In this document: positions 42,829 through 52,621 of the stretch, piece by piece
How positions within the stretch are numbered: the stretch's first letter is position 1
How the letters are laid out: every line of letters starts with the position of its first letter
NCBI GenBank assembly: GCA_003058525.1
Contig: QBVD01000027.1
Coordinates: forward strand, 1-64,000
DNA: 64,000 bases
Direction: 5' to 3'
Source of the DNA: a gamma proteobacterium symbiont of Ctena orbiculata
GTDB lineage: Bacteria > Pseudomonadota > Gammaproteobacteria > Chromatiales > Chromatiaceae
Position numbers and translations under genes: made by a program
Notes under the pieces: model-generated
Seen by the model: the letters and a program-made list of their open reading frames with translations, nothing else
Told to the model about the DNA's origin: nothing
Databases searched by the model: none

Positions 42829-45648
42829 ATGATCGATACATTCGCGAAGGCCTGCATCAAACATGATAAGGCACTGCGCCAGCGCGTACACTTGCTCGGC
42901 GTACTGCTGGGTGAAGTCCTGCGCGAGCAGGTGGGCAAGGAGACTTACACAGTCGTTGAACGATTGCGCAAAGGCTACCTGAAACTGCATGCAAAACCTG
43001 ATCGTGCGCTCTATAACCGCCTCACCCGACTGATCGAATCCTTACAACCGGAGATGCTGAGTGCCGTGGTACGTGCCTTCAGTATCTATTTCATGTTGGT
43101 AAACATCGCCGAAGAGGCGTTTCTGCATCGTCAACGCCGGCGTATTGCAGGCAAGGGAAGCGAGCTTTGGGAGGGATCTTTCGATCACACATTACGTGGC
43201 TTCCGCAAGCAGGGCATTGCACCACAGCAACTGCAAAACATTCTTGATGATGCAGCCTATATACCGGTTTTTACCGCCCACCCGACAGAATCGAAACGCC
43301 TGGTCGTCATGAAACTGTTACGGCGTATATTCCTCACAAGCGAGGTGCTGGATGCACCGAAACGCGGCCTAAACCAACGGCAAGCGGCGATTAAATCGCT
43401 CAAGACGCAAATCCAGATCCTATGGAAAACCGAAGAGGTGAGGGCGGTGCGACCCGAGGTTCGGAATGAGATACGTCTTGGGCTTTACTACTTCCAAAAC
43501 AGCCTGTTTGAGGCTATTCCCCAGGTTTTTCGCCGCCTTCAGAACGGTATCGACCGGGTCTATGCCGACCATCAGGAGTATCATGGTATCCAGTTACCAT
43601 CCTTTATCCGATTCGGTTCCTGGATCGGCGGAGACCGTGATGGCAATCCCTTTGTCACAGCGGAAGTCACCCGCCTTGCACTGAAACTGCAACAGCAAAC
43701 CATACTGGGTGAGTATATTCGTCGTGTCGACAAGCTGATTGCGGAGCTGACCTTCTCCGACAGATTCTGTACGCCCAACTGGTCGTTCAACGAGAACCTC
43801 AAATCCGACAACGAACGCTATCAGGCCTTCTTCCAAGACAATCCCAGACGCTTCGAGGATGAACCTTACCGGCGTAAATTGTTCATTGTTCGTGAAAGAC
43901 TGAAACAGTCACTGCAATCCGTCGAGGCGACGACAACTCCAATACAAGATTCGAATGCGGAAGCCTACACCACCGAGACAGCCTTCCAACGTGATCTCAA
44001 GCTGATATCCCATTCAATGCTCAGCCATGGCGATGAAGATGCCGCAGAGGGTGAGCTGCAGGACCTGATCCATCTTGCCGAAACCTTCGGCTTCTACCTG
44101 GCACGCCTCGATATCAGACAAGAGTCGTCCCTGCACACGGATGCCGTGGCTGAGATTCTCGGCATTACCGGCGATGCGACCGCGTATCACAACCTGAACA
44201 GTCAGCAGCGCATGCAATTGCTCGACAGCGTGATTACCGAGGGTACGACACAACCGTTGCAGGTGGATAAACTCACCCAAGAGACCCGTGACATACTTGA
44301 GGTGTTTGACCTTATTGCGGACAGTAAACGCGATATCAGTCCCCTCGCGATTGGACAGTACGTAATTTCCATGACCCACCATGCCAGTGACATCATGGAG
44401 GTCGCATTCCTTGGCAGCCTCTCGGGTCTTATCGGTCTGCAGAACGGCGCCTGGTTTTGTCAGCTTGAGATTTCACCCCTGTTCGAAACCATCAACGACT
44501 TGAAGAACAGCGAATCGATCCTCGACGAACTGTTTTCCAATACTTGTTATCGGCAACTGCTTAACGCCAATAATGATCGACAGGAAGTCATGCTCGGCTA
44601 CTCAGACTCCGCGAAAGATGGCGGAATCATGGCCTCAGCCTGGAATCTTTATCAAACCCAAAAGCGTATTATCGCACTTGCGGAAAAACAAGGTATTCAG
44701 TGCAGACTCTTTCACGGTCGCGGTGGCACGGTAGGCCGTGGCGGTGGCCCCACCCATCAATCCATTCTTGCCCAGCCCGGCAATACGGTTAAAGGGGAGA
44801 TAAAATTTACCGAGCAGGGCGAGGTGCTTTCAAATAAATACAGCAATTTCGAAACTGCCATCTTCGAACTGACCATGGGCATCACCGGGCTTTTCAAAGC
44901 CAGTCTTGGTGAAGTACGCCATATCAGGGAGGAGAAACAGCAATACCTCGAAGCCCTGGAAGAGATCGCAACCATCAGCGAACACCATTTTCGGCAATTG
45001 ACCGAAGGCACCGACGGCTTTCTCGACTACTTCTATGAGGCCACACCGGTTAACGAGATCGGAATGATGAATATCGGCTCACGCCCCTCGCATCGTAACA
45101 AGGGGAATCGTTCCAAATCATCGGTCAGGGCTATTGCATGGGTATTCGGTTGGGGACAAGCAAGGCAGAACATTCCCGGTTGGTACGGCATTGGCTTTGC
45201 GCTTGAGCAATGGCGCAAGCAAAAGCCAGGCCGCATGAATACCCTGCAGGCTATGTATAGGCACTGGCCCTTTTTTCACGCGCTACTGAGCAATGCACAG
45301 ATGGCGCTGTTCAAAACCGACATGACCATCGCCTGGGAGTACGCCAACCTCTGCGGTGACAACTCCACACGGGATCGAATCTTCAGCAAAATTGAACTCG
45401 AATACGCACGGACCAGGAAGCAGATTCTTAAGATAGCCCGAATAGATAATCTGCTGGATGACATGCCAGTACTGCAAAAATCGCTCAGTCGTCGCGACTC
45501 CTACCTCGACCCCCTCAACCACATACAGCTGGGTCTCCTCAGACACTATCGCCACACCGATCTCCAGGAGCAAGAGGAAGAGATGTGGTTGCGTCCGTTA
45601 CTGCGCTCAATCAACGCCATTTCCGCTGGACTGCGAAATACCGGCTAG
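42829..45648 (+). CDS. ppc: Phosphoenolpyruvate carboxylase
   Basis: 939 residues from the ATG at 42829, chosen for the AAGGTGA site upstream; the open frame before it is not family-like. It carboxylates PEP to oxaloacetate, refilling the TCA cycle. Active-site motifs: [62 protein letters not shown] and the C-terminal RNTG. It is cytoplasmic, and allosterically controlled in relatives. Confidence 0.96.
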   Translation: MIDTFAKACIKHDKALRQRVHLLGVLLGEVLREQVGKETYTVVERLRKGYLKLHAKPDRALYNRLTRLIESLQPEMLSAVVRAFSIYFMLVNIAEEAFLHRQRRRIAGKGSELWEGSFDHTLRGFRKQGIAPQQLQNILDDAAYIPVFTAHPTESKRLVVMKLLRRIFLTSEVLDAPKRGLNQRQAAIKSLKTQIQILWKTEEVRAVRPEVRNEIRLGLYYFQNSLFEAIPQVFRRLQNGIDRVYADHQEYHGIQLPSFIRFGSWIGGDRDGNPFVTAEVTRLALKLQQQTILGEYIRRVDKLIAELTFSDRFCTPNWSFNENLKSDNERYQAFFQDNPRRFEDEPYRRKLFIVRERLKQSLQSVEATTTPIQDSNAEAYTTETAFQRDLKLISHSMLSHGDEDAAEGELQDLIHLAETFGFYLARLDIRQESSLHTDAVAEILGITGDATAYHNLNSQQRMQLLDSVITEGTTQPLQVDKLTQETRDILEVFDLIADSKRDISPLAIGQYVISMTHHASDIMEVAFLGSLSGLIGLQNGAWFCQLEISPLFETINDLKNSESILDELFSNTCYRQLLNANNDRQEVMLGYSDSAKDGGIMASAWNLYQTQKRIIALAEKQGIQCRLFHGRGGTVGRGGGPTHQSILAQPGNTVKGEIKFTEQGEVLSNKYSNFETAIFELTMGITGLFKASLGEVRHIREEKQQYLEALEEIATISEHHFRQLTEGTDGFLDYFYEATPVNEIGMMNIGSRPSHRNKGNRSKSSVRAIAWVFGWGQARQNIPGWYGIGFALEQWRKQKPGRMNTLQAMYRHWPFFHALLSNAQMALFKTDMTIAWEYANLCGDNSTRDRIFSKIELEYARTRKQILKIARIDNLLDDMPVLQKSLSRRDSYLDPLNHIQLGLLRHYRHTDLQEQEEEMWLRPLLRSINAISAGLRNTG

Positions 45649-45849
45649 GCGTATCGCAAAGGATAGGGTGCCCTGCAGCTGATCTTACCATCGAACATTC
45701 CGGTCTCAGCCGGACATGTTTGTGAAGCTGCTTGCATATTTGTGAACTCAACCATTGGTCATAACATTTCACTACTGTAGTTTTCGAACCGTGCGCCGAT
45801 TAAAAAGGAGCGATTCGGCAGATGTCGTCTGTTCGCGCAACAAACAGAA

Positions 45850-47151
45850 ATGCAGATTAAGAATATGTTGTTGATCAAGAATAAAACTCTGGTGGTAATA
45901 GTCATAGCACTGGGAATTACGCTGAGTGCCTGCGGCGGTGGCTCGAGCAGCGATACTTCGAGCACCAACAGTACAGATCAGAACAACGCTCAAGACCAGG
46001 CGGAGCAGGATACTCCGGCTGCCGCTGATGAAACCCCTCCTGCGACAGAAGAGACAGCACCACCTGATCCGGTCCAGTCAAACCAACGGCCCACCGCTCG
46101 CGTGACTGCCTCACAACAGGTCACATCGGGTGAGACCGTGACTTTGGACGGTTCCGGCTCAAGCGATCCGGATGGAGACACCCTGAATTTTATCTGGAGT
46201 CAGACCCAGGGATCGTCGATCGGCTTGGTGAACGTGGCAAATCCAACCCTCAGCTTCATAGCCCCAGGCGTCGAACAGGCAACCAGCTACAGTTTCCAGC
46301 TGCAGGTAAACGACGGCGAACTCTCTGACAGTGCGGCGATATCCATCACCGTAACACCGATGGTGGACAGCACACCACCCACCATCGTTGCAAGAGTACC
46401 ACAACCAAGCGCCACGGATGTCCCTGTCACAACCAGTATCAGTTTAGATTTTGACGAACCGCTGCTGGAATCCCTGATCAACAGTCAAAGCCTGCAGCTA
46501 AGTGTCGATTCCTCCCCTGTTTCGGCAAGCGTCAGCTACGACGATCAAAACAACCGCCTATCGCTGACCCCAGATGCGGCGCTTAGCACGGCAACAACAT
46601 ACACGGTCACCCTTGCCGGCAACCTGCAGGACCTGGCTGGCAATCCAGTGGCAAGTGTCAGTTGGAACTTCACGACGGGATCGCAATACAACCTGGGAGA
46701 GACACCACAAAGCACCATCGATCTCTGTATGAGCACAAGCGATAAGGTGATGCTGAGCCTGATCAACAACGCCAGGGCAGTAGCAAGATCCTGCGGCACG
46801 ACCAACTATCCGGCGGCGCCGTCGCTCGCCTGGCACTGCAGCCTCGAACAGGCCGCTCAAGGCCACTCCACATCGATGGCCGACAACGATTTTTTCAACC
46901 ATATAGGACTTGACGAATCAGATCCGGGAGACCGCATCACAGCTACCGGCTACATCTGGCGCACCTATGGCGAGAATATCGCGGCCGGTTACCCTGATGA
47001 GGAGAGCACCGTCTCCGCCTTGCTGGACAGCCCCGGTCATTGCGCCAATATCATGAATCCCGGTTTTAGCGAGGTGGGTACCGCGGTTGCGGAAAACTCC
47101 GCATCTACCTATGTCATCTACTGGACGCAGAATTTTGCCGACAGATTCTAG
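45850..47151 (+). CDS. CAP/SCP-domain lipoprotein with Ig-like domains
   Basis: 433 residues. A lipoprotein signal (VIVIALGITLSAC) is followed by a Ser/Thr/Glu-rich linker, a PKD/REJ-like domain (TLDGSGSSDPDGDTLNFIWS, about 80-160), a Big_5-type Ig-like domain (about 175-275) and a C-terminal CAP domain (about 295-430) with LINNARAVARSCG, GHSTSMADNDFFNHIG and GENIAAG. The CAP histidines and glutamate are seen. It is surface- or periplasm-exposed; the role of bacterial CAP proteins is poorly known. A 12-codon ORF with the nearest AAGGAG site ends inside the start region. Confidence 0.85.
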   Translation: MQIKNMLLIKNKTLVVIVIALGITLSACGGGSSSDTSSTNSTDQNNAQDQAEQDTPAAADETPPATEETAPPDPVQSNQRPTARVTASQQVTSGETVTLDGSGSSDPDGDTLNFIWSQTQGSSIGLVNVANPTLSFIAPGVEQATSYSFQLQVNDGELSDSAAISITVTPMVDSTPPTIVARVPQPSATDVPVTTSISLDFDEPLLESLINSQSLQLSVDSSPVSASVSYDDQNNRLSLTPDAALSTATTYTVTLAGNLQDLAGNPVASVSWNFTTGSQYNLGETPQSTIDLCMSTSDKVMLSLINNARAVARSCGTTNYPAAPSLAWHCSLEQAAQGHSTSMADNDFFNHIGLDESDPGDRITATGYIWRTYGENIAAGYPDEESTVSALLDSPGHCANIMNPGFSEVGTAVAENSASTYVIYWTQNFADRF

Positions 47152-47274
47152 GGCCTGTTTAAAACAAGCTGAAGATCAGACCGGTAAAAACCCTCATCGA
47201 ACAGGCCGCGGATAGGCGCAAATCACCACAAAATAACCGCTACTCTCCCGTTCCACTATTCCACCTACCGCATA

Positions 47275-47344
47275 CGTTCCCACGCAGAGCGTGGGAACGA
47301 GAAGAAAATGATATAACGCTCGTTCCCATGCTCTGCGTGGGAAC
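47275..47344. repeat. Pair of GTTCCCACGC palindromes
   Basis: Two palindromic units, GTTCCCACGC-AGA-GCGTGGGAAC (47276-47298) and GTTCCCATGC-TCT-GCGTGGGAAC (47322-47344), separated by 23 bases. This palindrome type is a widely dispersed intergenic repeat in gammaproteobacteria. It lies between the convergent CAP and 47471 genes and may act as a bidirectional terminator. Confidence 0.75.
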
Positions 47345-47470
47345 ACATACCGTTAGATGCTCATGCCCATTCTGTTATGCCGCCTGCTGCATACGTCTCT
47401 TCTCAGCTTTTAGTCGATTGTCTGTCAGCTTACTCTCTAACCAACACGACATGGGCCAGCATCTGCGAAC

Positions 47471-48148
47471 TTATTCGACCTGAAGTGATTTGACCCGTGC
47501 TTTTATCTGTTCCATACGCGCAACTCCCTGTTGGAAAATCTCTCCACTCGCATCGGGAAAAGGTTGACCTTCCGCCTGGGTGATCAACTCCTCCAGCTGG
47601 ACCGGATCAAACAGGGTGACTGCGGCCTCGAAGTCGGCCTGATCGGCACTCAACAGGGCAGGCAGCAGCTCATCCTGGGCAATCGGTGACTCGGGATCCA
47701 GAAGGTCCGCCACCAGGGGGTTTTCAAGCAACGCATAGTGTGCCTGGCGAGCCATCTCTTCTTGTTTCAGCTCTTGATGCGCAAGGGTGTCATTCCCCGA
47801 ACCCTTCCACACCGATCGCATGATCACTTCCACCAGTTTTTTTATCGCCTCTTTGTTGGGCGTCTGATCATCAGCCAGGCGACATGCTGTTTCATAGGCC
47901 TGGTCGAGCCGTTCCTTCAATCCCAAAATGACATCGCTCTGCTCATGTGGACCTAGCGCCACAGCCTCTCCGACCAGGCCGCGTAGATCTCCGATATAGG
48001 CCACCAGCTCCTCATGATCACGGCGCTGGGCCTCCCTCAATTGCGCTTGTGTCAGCTCTCGGGCCGCCTCGGGGAAGAGGGGATTATCATGTTTTCGCAG
48101 CAGATGGCGTTCATGCCTTCCAGGGCGCTCACTAAACAACAAACTCAT
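47471..48148 (-). CDS. Conserved hypothetical alpha-helical protein
   Basis: 225 residues from the ATG at 48148; a TTG five codons upstream is an alternative. It is strongly charged and helical, beginning MSLLFSERPGRHERHLLRKH and later AQRRDHEELVAYIGDLRGLV. No signal peptide or known motif is seen. Its regular helix pattern and lack of hydrophobic segments suggest a cytoplasmic protein. I do not recognise the family. Confidence 0.7.
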   Translation of the reverse strand: MSLLFSERPGRHERHLLRKHDNPLFPEAARELTQAQLREAQRRDHEELVAYIGDLRGLVGEAVALGPHEQSDVILGLKERLDQAYETACRLADDQTPNKEAIKKLVEVIMRSVWKGSGNDTLAHQELKQEEMARQAHYALLENPLVADLLDPESPIAQDELLPALLSADQADFEAAVTLFDPVQLEELITQAEGQPFPDASGEIFQQGVARMEQIKARVKSLQVE

Positions 48149-48309
48149 ATTCAACTCTGTCAAAGAAGAGGTCTAAATGGAGAGTTTTACCATGAAAAGG
48201 CGGTCAATGGGCATATTCCTGTCCTACACAGCGTTCACCATCGGAAACTCTCAGGAAAGGAGAAATAGTCCAAATTTTACTCGTGAAGCGCCTGTTAATA
48301 GCTAATTTA

Positions 48310-48323
48310 TTGATATTAATCAG
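48310..48323. promoter_or_regulatory. FNR-type operator upstream of membrane peptide 1
   Basis: The sequence TTGAT-ATTA-ATCAG matches the FNR/Anr consensus TTGAT-N4-ATCAA with one mismatch. It lies about 114 bases upstream of the ATG of the first 26-residue peptide. Confidence 0.5.
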
Positions 48324-48436
48324 TTGTTTCTGCGTCAGGAGCAATTACCCTACTCTGCGCAGTGTTAATACTGCACAACGTTTACATCGAGTTGCGTGAA
48401 CTTTTATGGTCAGTGTCAAACTTGGAGGACATCACC

Positions 48437-48517
48437 ATGTTAGGTAGTGAAAAGGCAATCGTTGGAGCAATAGCCATTTTGGTACTCGGAATTGTCGCCG
48501 CAGTACTGCTTGGCTAA
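48437..48517 (+). CDS. 26-residue membrane peptide, paralog 1
   Basis: A short frame starting MLGSEKAI and continuing with a single hydrophobic helix rich in Gly, Ala, Ile and Leu to a Leu-Gly end. GGAGG lies nine bases upstream of the ATG. It shares 18 of 26 residues with the peptide at 49338, and all differences are conservative; many codon differences are silent, which argues for selection on the protein. It could be a subunit or regulator of a membrane complex. No family is recognised. Confidence 0.75.
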   Translation: MLGSEKAIVGAIAILVLGIVAAVLLG

Positions 48518-48519
48518 AT

Positions 48520-48552
48520 GAAAAAGGGCGGTGGAGTTGCCTCTACCGCCCT
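48520..48552 (-). terminator. Terminator downstream of the hemerythrin gene
   Basis: An 11-bp stem (AGGGCGGTGGA with TCTACCGCCCT, one wobble pair) with a 6-base loop, followed on the minus strand by TTTTT. It is oriented to end hemerythrin transcription and also lies just after the first membrane peptide. Confidence 0.8.
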
Positions 48553-48578
48553 GGCTTCCGCAAATCAATCGATAGGTG

Positions 48579-49013
48579 TTACATCACCTGACTGAGAAAC
48601 TGTGCGGTAACCATGTCCATGCTCTTCACATGCTGGTCAAACCAGGCCCGCCATTCAACAAAGATATAGTCGGCAAGCTGCTGTAATCCCTGCTCCCTCA
48701 ACCACTGATCCTGCACTGACTCGATTCGTGTCAGCACCTCTGCATGTTCCGCCTTATGTACAGGGTAGGGCGGAAAGGCATAGCTTTCCATCAATCTGTT
48801 TTCACCCTCGAAATGGGCACGAGTATGCTCCACCCACTCAGCCAGCAGATGGCTGATCTGTTCAGGGTCCAGAGCGCCATCAATGGCTTGCAACACCATC
48901 TCACCCAGCCGGTTGATCAGGCCGACCTCCTCCATGTGGACTTCGTTCATGGATGTCAGGGCCACACTTGGTAACTCAGCAATATCAACCACGGGCAAAT
49001 GATATGGACTCAC
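48579..49013 (-). CDS. Bacteriohemerythrin
   Basis: 144 residues forming a four-helix bundle. The di-iron ligands are visible as H26 (NEVHMEEV), HTRAHFEGENR, HKAEHAEV and WFDQHVKSMD (HxxxxD). It binds O2 reversibly and may carry oxygen to a membrane oxidase or sense it. A perfect FNR box lies 64 bases upstream of the GTG start, in the region shared with the divergent membrane peptide 2. Confidence 0.9.
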   Translation of the reverse strand: MSPYHLPVVDIAELPSVALTSMNEVHMEEVGLINRLGEMVLQAIDGALDPEQISHLLAEWVEHTRAHFEGENRLMESYAFPPYPVHKAEHAEVLTRIESVQDQWLREQGLQQLADYIFVEWRAWFDQHVKSMDMVTAQFLSQVM

Positions 49014-49076
49014 GATGGACTCTCGTAGCGGCTGTCGGAAACCGTGGCATGCTACTCGATTGACCTGTACAGACCT

Positions 49077-49090
49077 TTGATTTCGATCAA
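49077..49090. promoter_or_regulatory. Perfect FNR-type operator in the hemerythrin/peptide 2 divergent region
   Basis: TTGAT-TTCG-ATCAA is an exact match to the FNR/Anr palindrome. It is 64 bases upstream of the hemerythrin start on the minus strand and about 248 bases upstream of peptide 2 on the plus strand. Confidence 0.65.
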
Positions 49091-49337
49091 CACTCTGCCA
49101 GATAAGCCATGGGGATCGACCGATTGTTTGTCTGCAGGTGAACCATATTATTCAACAAATCATCGATATAGATATCACAAGGCTCAATACCTTGTATTTA
49201 TTATGGTATTTGATTGCAAATATTGAAATTCAATCTTTTCACACCAAGTGTATACATGAAACCAGATCCAAGGGACTGGTTGTGAGGCACGACAAAACGA
49301 CTCTTTTTTAAGCTGTTTGTTAAAGGAGGCTACAACT

Positions 49338-49418
49338 ATGTTAGGCAGTGAAAAGGCCATTATCGGCGCGATCGGTCTCATTCTGCTCGGTATTATTGCA
49401 TCGGTACTAATCGGATAA
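49338..49418 (+). CDS. 26-residue membrane peptide, paralog 2
   Basis: A second copy of the short peptide, again starting MLGSEKAI followed by one Gly/Ile/Leu-rich helix and ending Val-Leu-Ile-Gly. AAAGGAGG, a near-perfect ribosome site, precedes the ATG by eight bases. It is preceded by AT-rich DNA. The two copies flank the hemerythrin gene and point the same way. After the stop, an imperfect hairpin (CACCCGG with CCGGGTG) could end transcription. Confidence 0.78.
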   Translation: MLGSEKAIIGAIGLILLGIIASVLIG

Positions 49419-49508
49419 GCGGCATCACCCGGTGATTGAACTATCTCAGTCGCCGGGTGTATCTGCGACAGCTGTCATGGAAACAGGCTGTAGTTGTAGA
49501 ATCGTCTG

Positions 49509-50396
49509 TTAACAACCGATGTCCGTTTCTGCATCGAATCCCGGATTGATCGCTTCATAGAGGGATGAGTAGTCTTCATCCCCGTAACCTGCATCCTGAC
49601 CGTTTAGAAGAACCTTCAACGTGGCATTTGAAATCTCACTGTTCATACCCGATGCCTCTGTCACCTGCTGAAACAGGGCGATATCCTTGATCAGGTGCTT
49701 CAAGGGAAAGTTAGGATTGCTGTAGTCGTGCTCCATGAATTTCTTCAGTTTCTTGTCGAATGTGGGCGCATAGAGGGCACTCTGGCGCAATAACCCCATG
49801 AACCGCTCCACCTCTACACCCTCTGCGCGGATCAGGCCAAGACTCTGTGAGAATCCTACGGTAAGCGAGGCGATCAATTGGTTCATTGCCAATTTCACTG
49901 CAGCGCCCTTGCCTACAGGCCCAAGGTGCTCAACCTCCTTTCCAAGCCCCCGCAGCATCAGCAGGGTCTGGTGGTATGCGCTCTCTGAACCTGCCGCCAT
50001 GACAATCAGTTCGCCGGATTTTGCTTCCGGAATACTCCCCAATACGGGCACCTCGAGATAGTCTCCGCCCGCCGCCTCCACACTTGCGCCGATGTCACGA
50101 CTCTCATCGGGAGAGATGGTGCCCATCTGCAGTATCGACTTACCCTTTATCAACGGCTTCACCGAGCTATCGAACAGCACATCTTTGATCGCTTTGGCAT
50201 CACTGAGGGTCAGAATCAATACATCACCGGCAGTCACTGCTGCAGTGAGTGATGATTCCACGCTCAATCCCTCCTCCTTCGCGATCTTCAATCGTTCTTT
50301 CGAGCGGTTCCAGGCAATCACATCATGGCCACAATGAACCAGTCTGTGGGCAATCGGAAGACCCATCAAGCCAAGCCCCAGCAGTGCTACTTTCAT
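49509..50396 (-). CDS. NAD(P)-dependent oxidoreductase, 3-hydroxyisobutyrate dehydrogenase family
   Basis: 295 residues. The N-terminal Rossmann fold shows LLGLGLMGLPIAHRLVHCGH, and the catalytic lysine lies in GPVGKGAAVKLAMNQLIASL. Members reduce or oxidise beta-hydroxy acids (for example glyoxylate or succinic semialdehyde reductases). The substrate cannot be told. It follows hemE by 17 bases on the same strand. Confidence 0.9.
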   Translation of the reverse strand: MKVALLGLGLMGLPIAHRLVHCGHDVIAWNRSKERLKIAKEEGLSVESSLTAAVTAGDVLILTLSDAKAIKDVLFDSSVKPLIKGKSILQMGTISPDESRDIGASVEAAGGDYLEVPVLGSIPEAKSGELIVMAAGSESAYHQTLLMLRGLGKEVEHLGPVGKGAAVKLAMNQLIASLTVGFSQSLGLIRAEGVEVERFMGLLRQSALYAPTFDKKLKKFMEHDYSNPNFPLKHLIKDIALFQQVTEASGMNSEISNATLKVLLNGQDAGYGDEDYSSLYEAINPGFDAETDIGC

Positions 50397-50413
50397 CGTC
50401 TTTCCCTCACGGA

Positions 50414-51484
50414 TTACTCTTCAGCATGGTAGACGCGACTCAGATCATGCACCGCCTCCACAAACACGCCCGCATGTTCAGGGTCGATCTCGGGATGAAT
50501 ACCATGGCCAAGATTGAACACATGGCCGCTACCCTTGCCGAAGCTGGCCAACACCTGAGCCACCGCTTCCCTGATCCGTTGCGGTGATGCATATAAGGTA
50601 CAGGGATCGAGATTACCCTGCAGGGCAACCCTATCGCCTACACGACGTCTTGCATCGGCCAGGCTCAAGGTCCAGTCGATACCCAATGCGTCACATCCGC
50701 TGTCAGCCATCTGTTCCAGCCATAATCCACCGCCCTTGGTAAACAGGATAGCGGGCACCTTGCGACCCTCCGCCTCACGCTTCAAGAGCTGCAGTATCTG
50801 CCGCATGTAGGCAAGCGAGAAGGCCTCATAGTGCTGCGGCGTCAGCACACCACCCCAGGTATCGAAGATCATCACAGCCTGTGCGCCGGCATCAATTTGC
50901 GCATTCAGATAGGCAGCGACTGCATCAGCGATCTTACTCAACAGTCGGTGCATCAAATCCGGGCGGTCAAACATCATCCCTTTTACCTTTGAGAAATTCT
51001 TGGTGCCGCCACCCTCTACCATATAGGTCGCCAGGGTCCATGGGCTGCCACTGAACCCGATCAGCGGCACCCTCCCCTGCAATTCACGGCGAATGGTACG
51101 GACGGCATCCATGACATAGCCCAGGTCATCCTCCATATCCGGCACTGCCAATCCTTCGATAGCGGCTTCATCCCTTACCGGCCGCTCGAAATGGGGGCCT
51201 TCGCCTTCGGTGAAATAGAGGCCAAGTCCCATGGCGTCAGGTACGGTAAGAATATCGGAAAAGAGAATGGCCGCATCCAGCGGGTAGCGGTCCAAAGGTT
51301 GAATGGTGACTTCACAGGCCAGATCCGGGTTACGGCACAGATCCATGAAACTTCCCGCCTTGCTGCGGGTGGCCCGGTACTCAGGTAGATACCGACCGGC
51401 CTGGCGCATCATCCAGACTGGGGTCACATCCACTGGTTCACGGCAGAGCGCCCGCAAAAATCGGTCATTTTTCAATCTAGCCAC
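50414..51484 (-). CDS. hemE: Uroporphyrinogen decarboxylase
   Basis: 356 residues from the GTG at 51484, where AAGGA lies seven bases upstream; the frame is open further, but only this start gives the family length. It decarboxylates uroporphyrinogen III to coproporphyrinogen III in heme synthesis. Motifs: [32 protein letters not shown] and [14 protein letters not shown]. Confidence 0.95.
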   Translation of the reverse strand: MARLKNDRFLRALCREPVDVTPVWMMRQAGRYLPEYRATRSKAGSFMDLCRNPDLACEVTIQPLDRYPLDAAILFSDILTVPDAMGLGLYFTEGEGPHFERPVRDEAAIEGLAVPDMEDDLGYVMDAVRTIRRELQGRVPLIGFSGSPWTLATYMVEGGGTKNFSKVKGMMFDRPDLMHRLLSKIADAVAAYLNAQIDAGAQAVMIFDTWGGVLTPQHYEAFSLAYMRQILQLLKREAEGRKVPAILFTKGGGLWLEQMADSGCDALGIDWTLSLADARRRVGDRVALQGNLDPCTLYASPQRIREAVAQVLASFGKGSGHVFNLGHGIHPEIDPEHAGVFVEAVHDLSRVYHAEE

Positions 51485-51652
51485 AGAGATATCCTTCGAA
51501 ACGGTTTCGCTATAAACAGCAGCCGATTGTACACGCAAAACAGTGCCCGTAGACACTCGATGTTTAATACGCAGAATCTGCAACTCACCATTTTAGCCAT
51601 TATCCGTGTATGGGATACTATCTCCGTAAAAGCAATGCTGTACGAGAAATCT

Positions 51653-52621
51653 ATGACACCCGTAAAACAGATCATCCTTGCCAAGAAAGACGCCCTTGCC
51701 TCGACCGTGGCTGAGCCGTTATCGCTGCTGGCCAGACGTTGTATTCCTGTCTGGGATGATATCGACGCACTGGACCGGGTACTGCTCGAACACATCGATC
51801 AGATCACCAACTGTGAATTTCTCTATGCCTGGGACCTGGAGGGACAAGAGATATCATCACTGATTCTGCCCGGCCAGGCGGACAAAAGCTGGCGGGGGAG
51901 GGACCTCTCCAAACGTCCTTACCTGAAAAACAATCTGCCGTTCAAAGGCATCATGCTCTCTTCGGTCTACCACAGCCAATTCTCTGACAGGGAGTGTGTC
52001 ACCGCCCTTCAGGCCGTCAGGAGGGATGAGGCGCTACTGGGTTTCATTGCAGCCGATTTCTCCCTCGACAAACTGGTTGCCGATGAAGAGCACATCAAGG
52101 AACCACAACATTGGCAGCAGTTCAAAGGCGATCCCGCGGTGCGCGGCACCCTGTTCATGCAGCAGAGGATCCAGAGCCGGTTGGATGAAAATATCGATTC
52201 GGTTCATGCGACCATCTATGACCTGATGACGCAACATGGGATTTTTCACTGTAAGATCCACTACTCCAGCGGCCGTTGCTCATTCTGGGTGCTTAACGAT
52301 CCGTATACTTACCAGGTACATGGCGTTGACGAGATCGTCGACCCGGATATCGTACTGGCCTATCCTCTCCACCGTTATCCGGAAAGGGCCAAAGTATCGC
52401 CACAGCAGATACGCGAGGTATTCAGTGAGTTCAAGGCTCTGCGCTTTGCCGACGAAACCATCTATCTGCGCAGTGCCTCAATCAATATCATGAATGGCAT
52501 GTTGGGCCTCACCTTCTCCTGCGACGGTTCTCACTACATGCCCGTGGAGGAGTTTATCGAGAAGAATCTGGGATTCTGGATCGGCGAACTTGCCTCAGAC
52601 CGACAATCAACGGGGGACTAG
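51653..52621 (+). CDS. PDC-like sensor domain protein
   Basis: 322 residues from the ATG at 51653, with GAGAAA just upstream. It contains a PDC/Cache-like domain (about 40-160: LYAWDLEGQEISSLILPGQ, GRDLSKRPYLKNN, GFIAADFSLDKLV), normally extracytoplasmic, but no membrane helix is seen. The second half is not recognised. It may sense a small molecule inside the cell. It is convergent with the next gene, with a four-base stop overlap. Confidence 0.65.
   Translation: MTPVKQIILAKKDALASTVAEPLSLLARRCIPVWDDIDALDRVLLEHIDQITNCEFLYAWDLEGQEISSLILPGQADKSWRGRDLSKRPYLKNNLPFKGIMLSSVYHSQFSDRECVTALQAVRRDEALLGFIAADFSLDKLVADEEHIKEPQHWQQFKGDPAVRGTLFMQQRIQSRLDENIDSVHATIYDLMTQHGIFHCKIHYSSGRCSFWVLNDPYTYQVHGVDEIVDPDIVLAYPLHRYPERAKVSPQQIREVFSEFKALRFADETIYLRSASINIMNGMLGLTFSCDGSHYMPVEEFIEKNLGFWIGELASDRQSTGD

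Noticed and set aside
49218-49240. Second FNR-like palindrome (ATTGAAATTCAAT) before peptide 2
   Set aside because: The half-sites are TTGAA/TTCAA with a one-base spacer, not TTGAT-N4-ATCAA. It is only an AT-rich palindrome.
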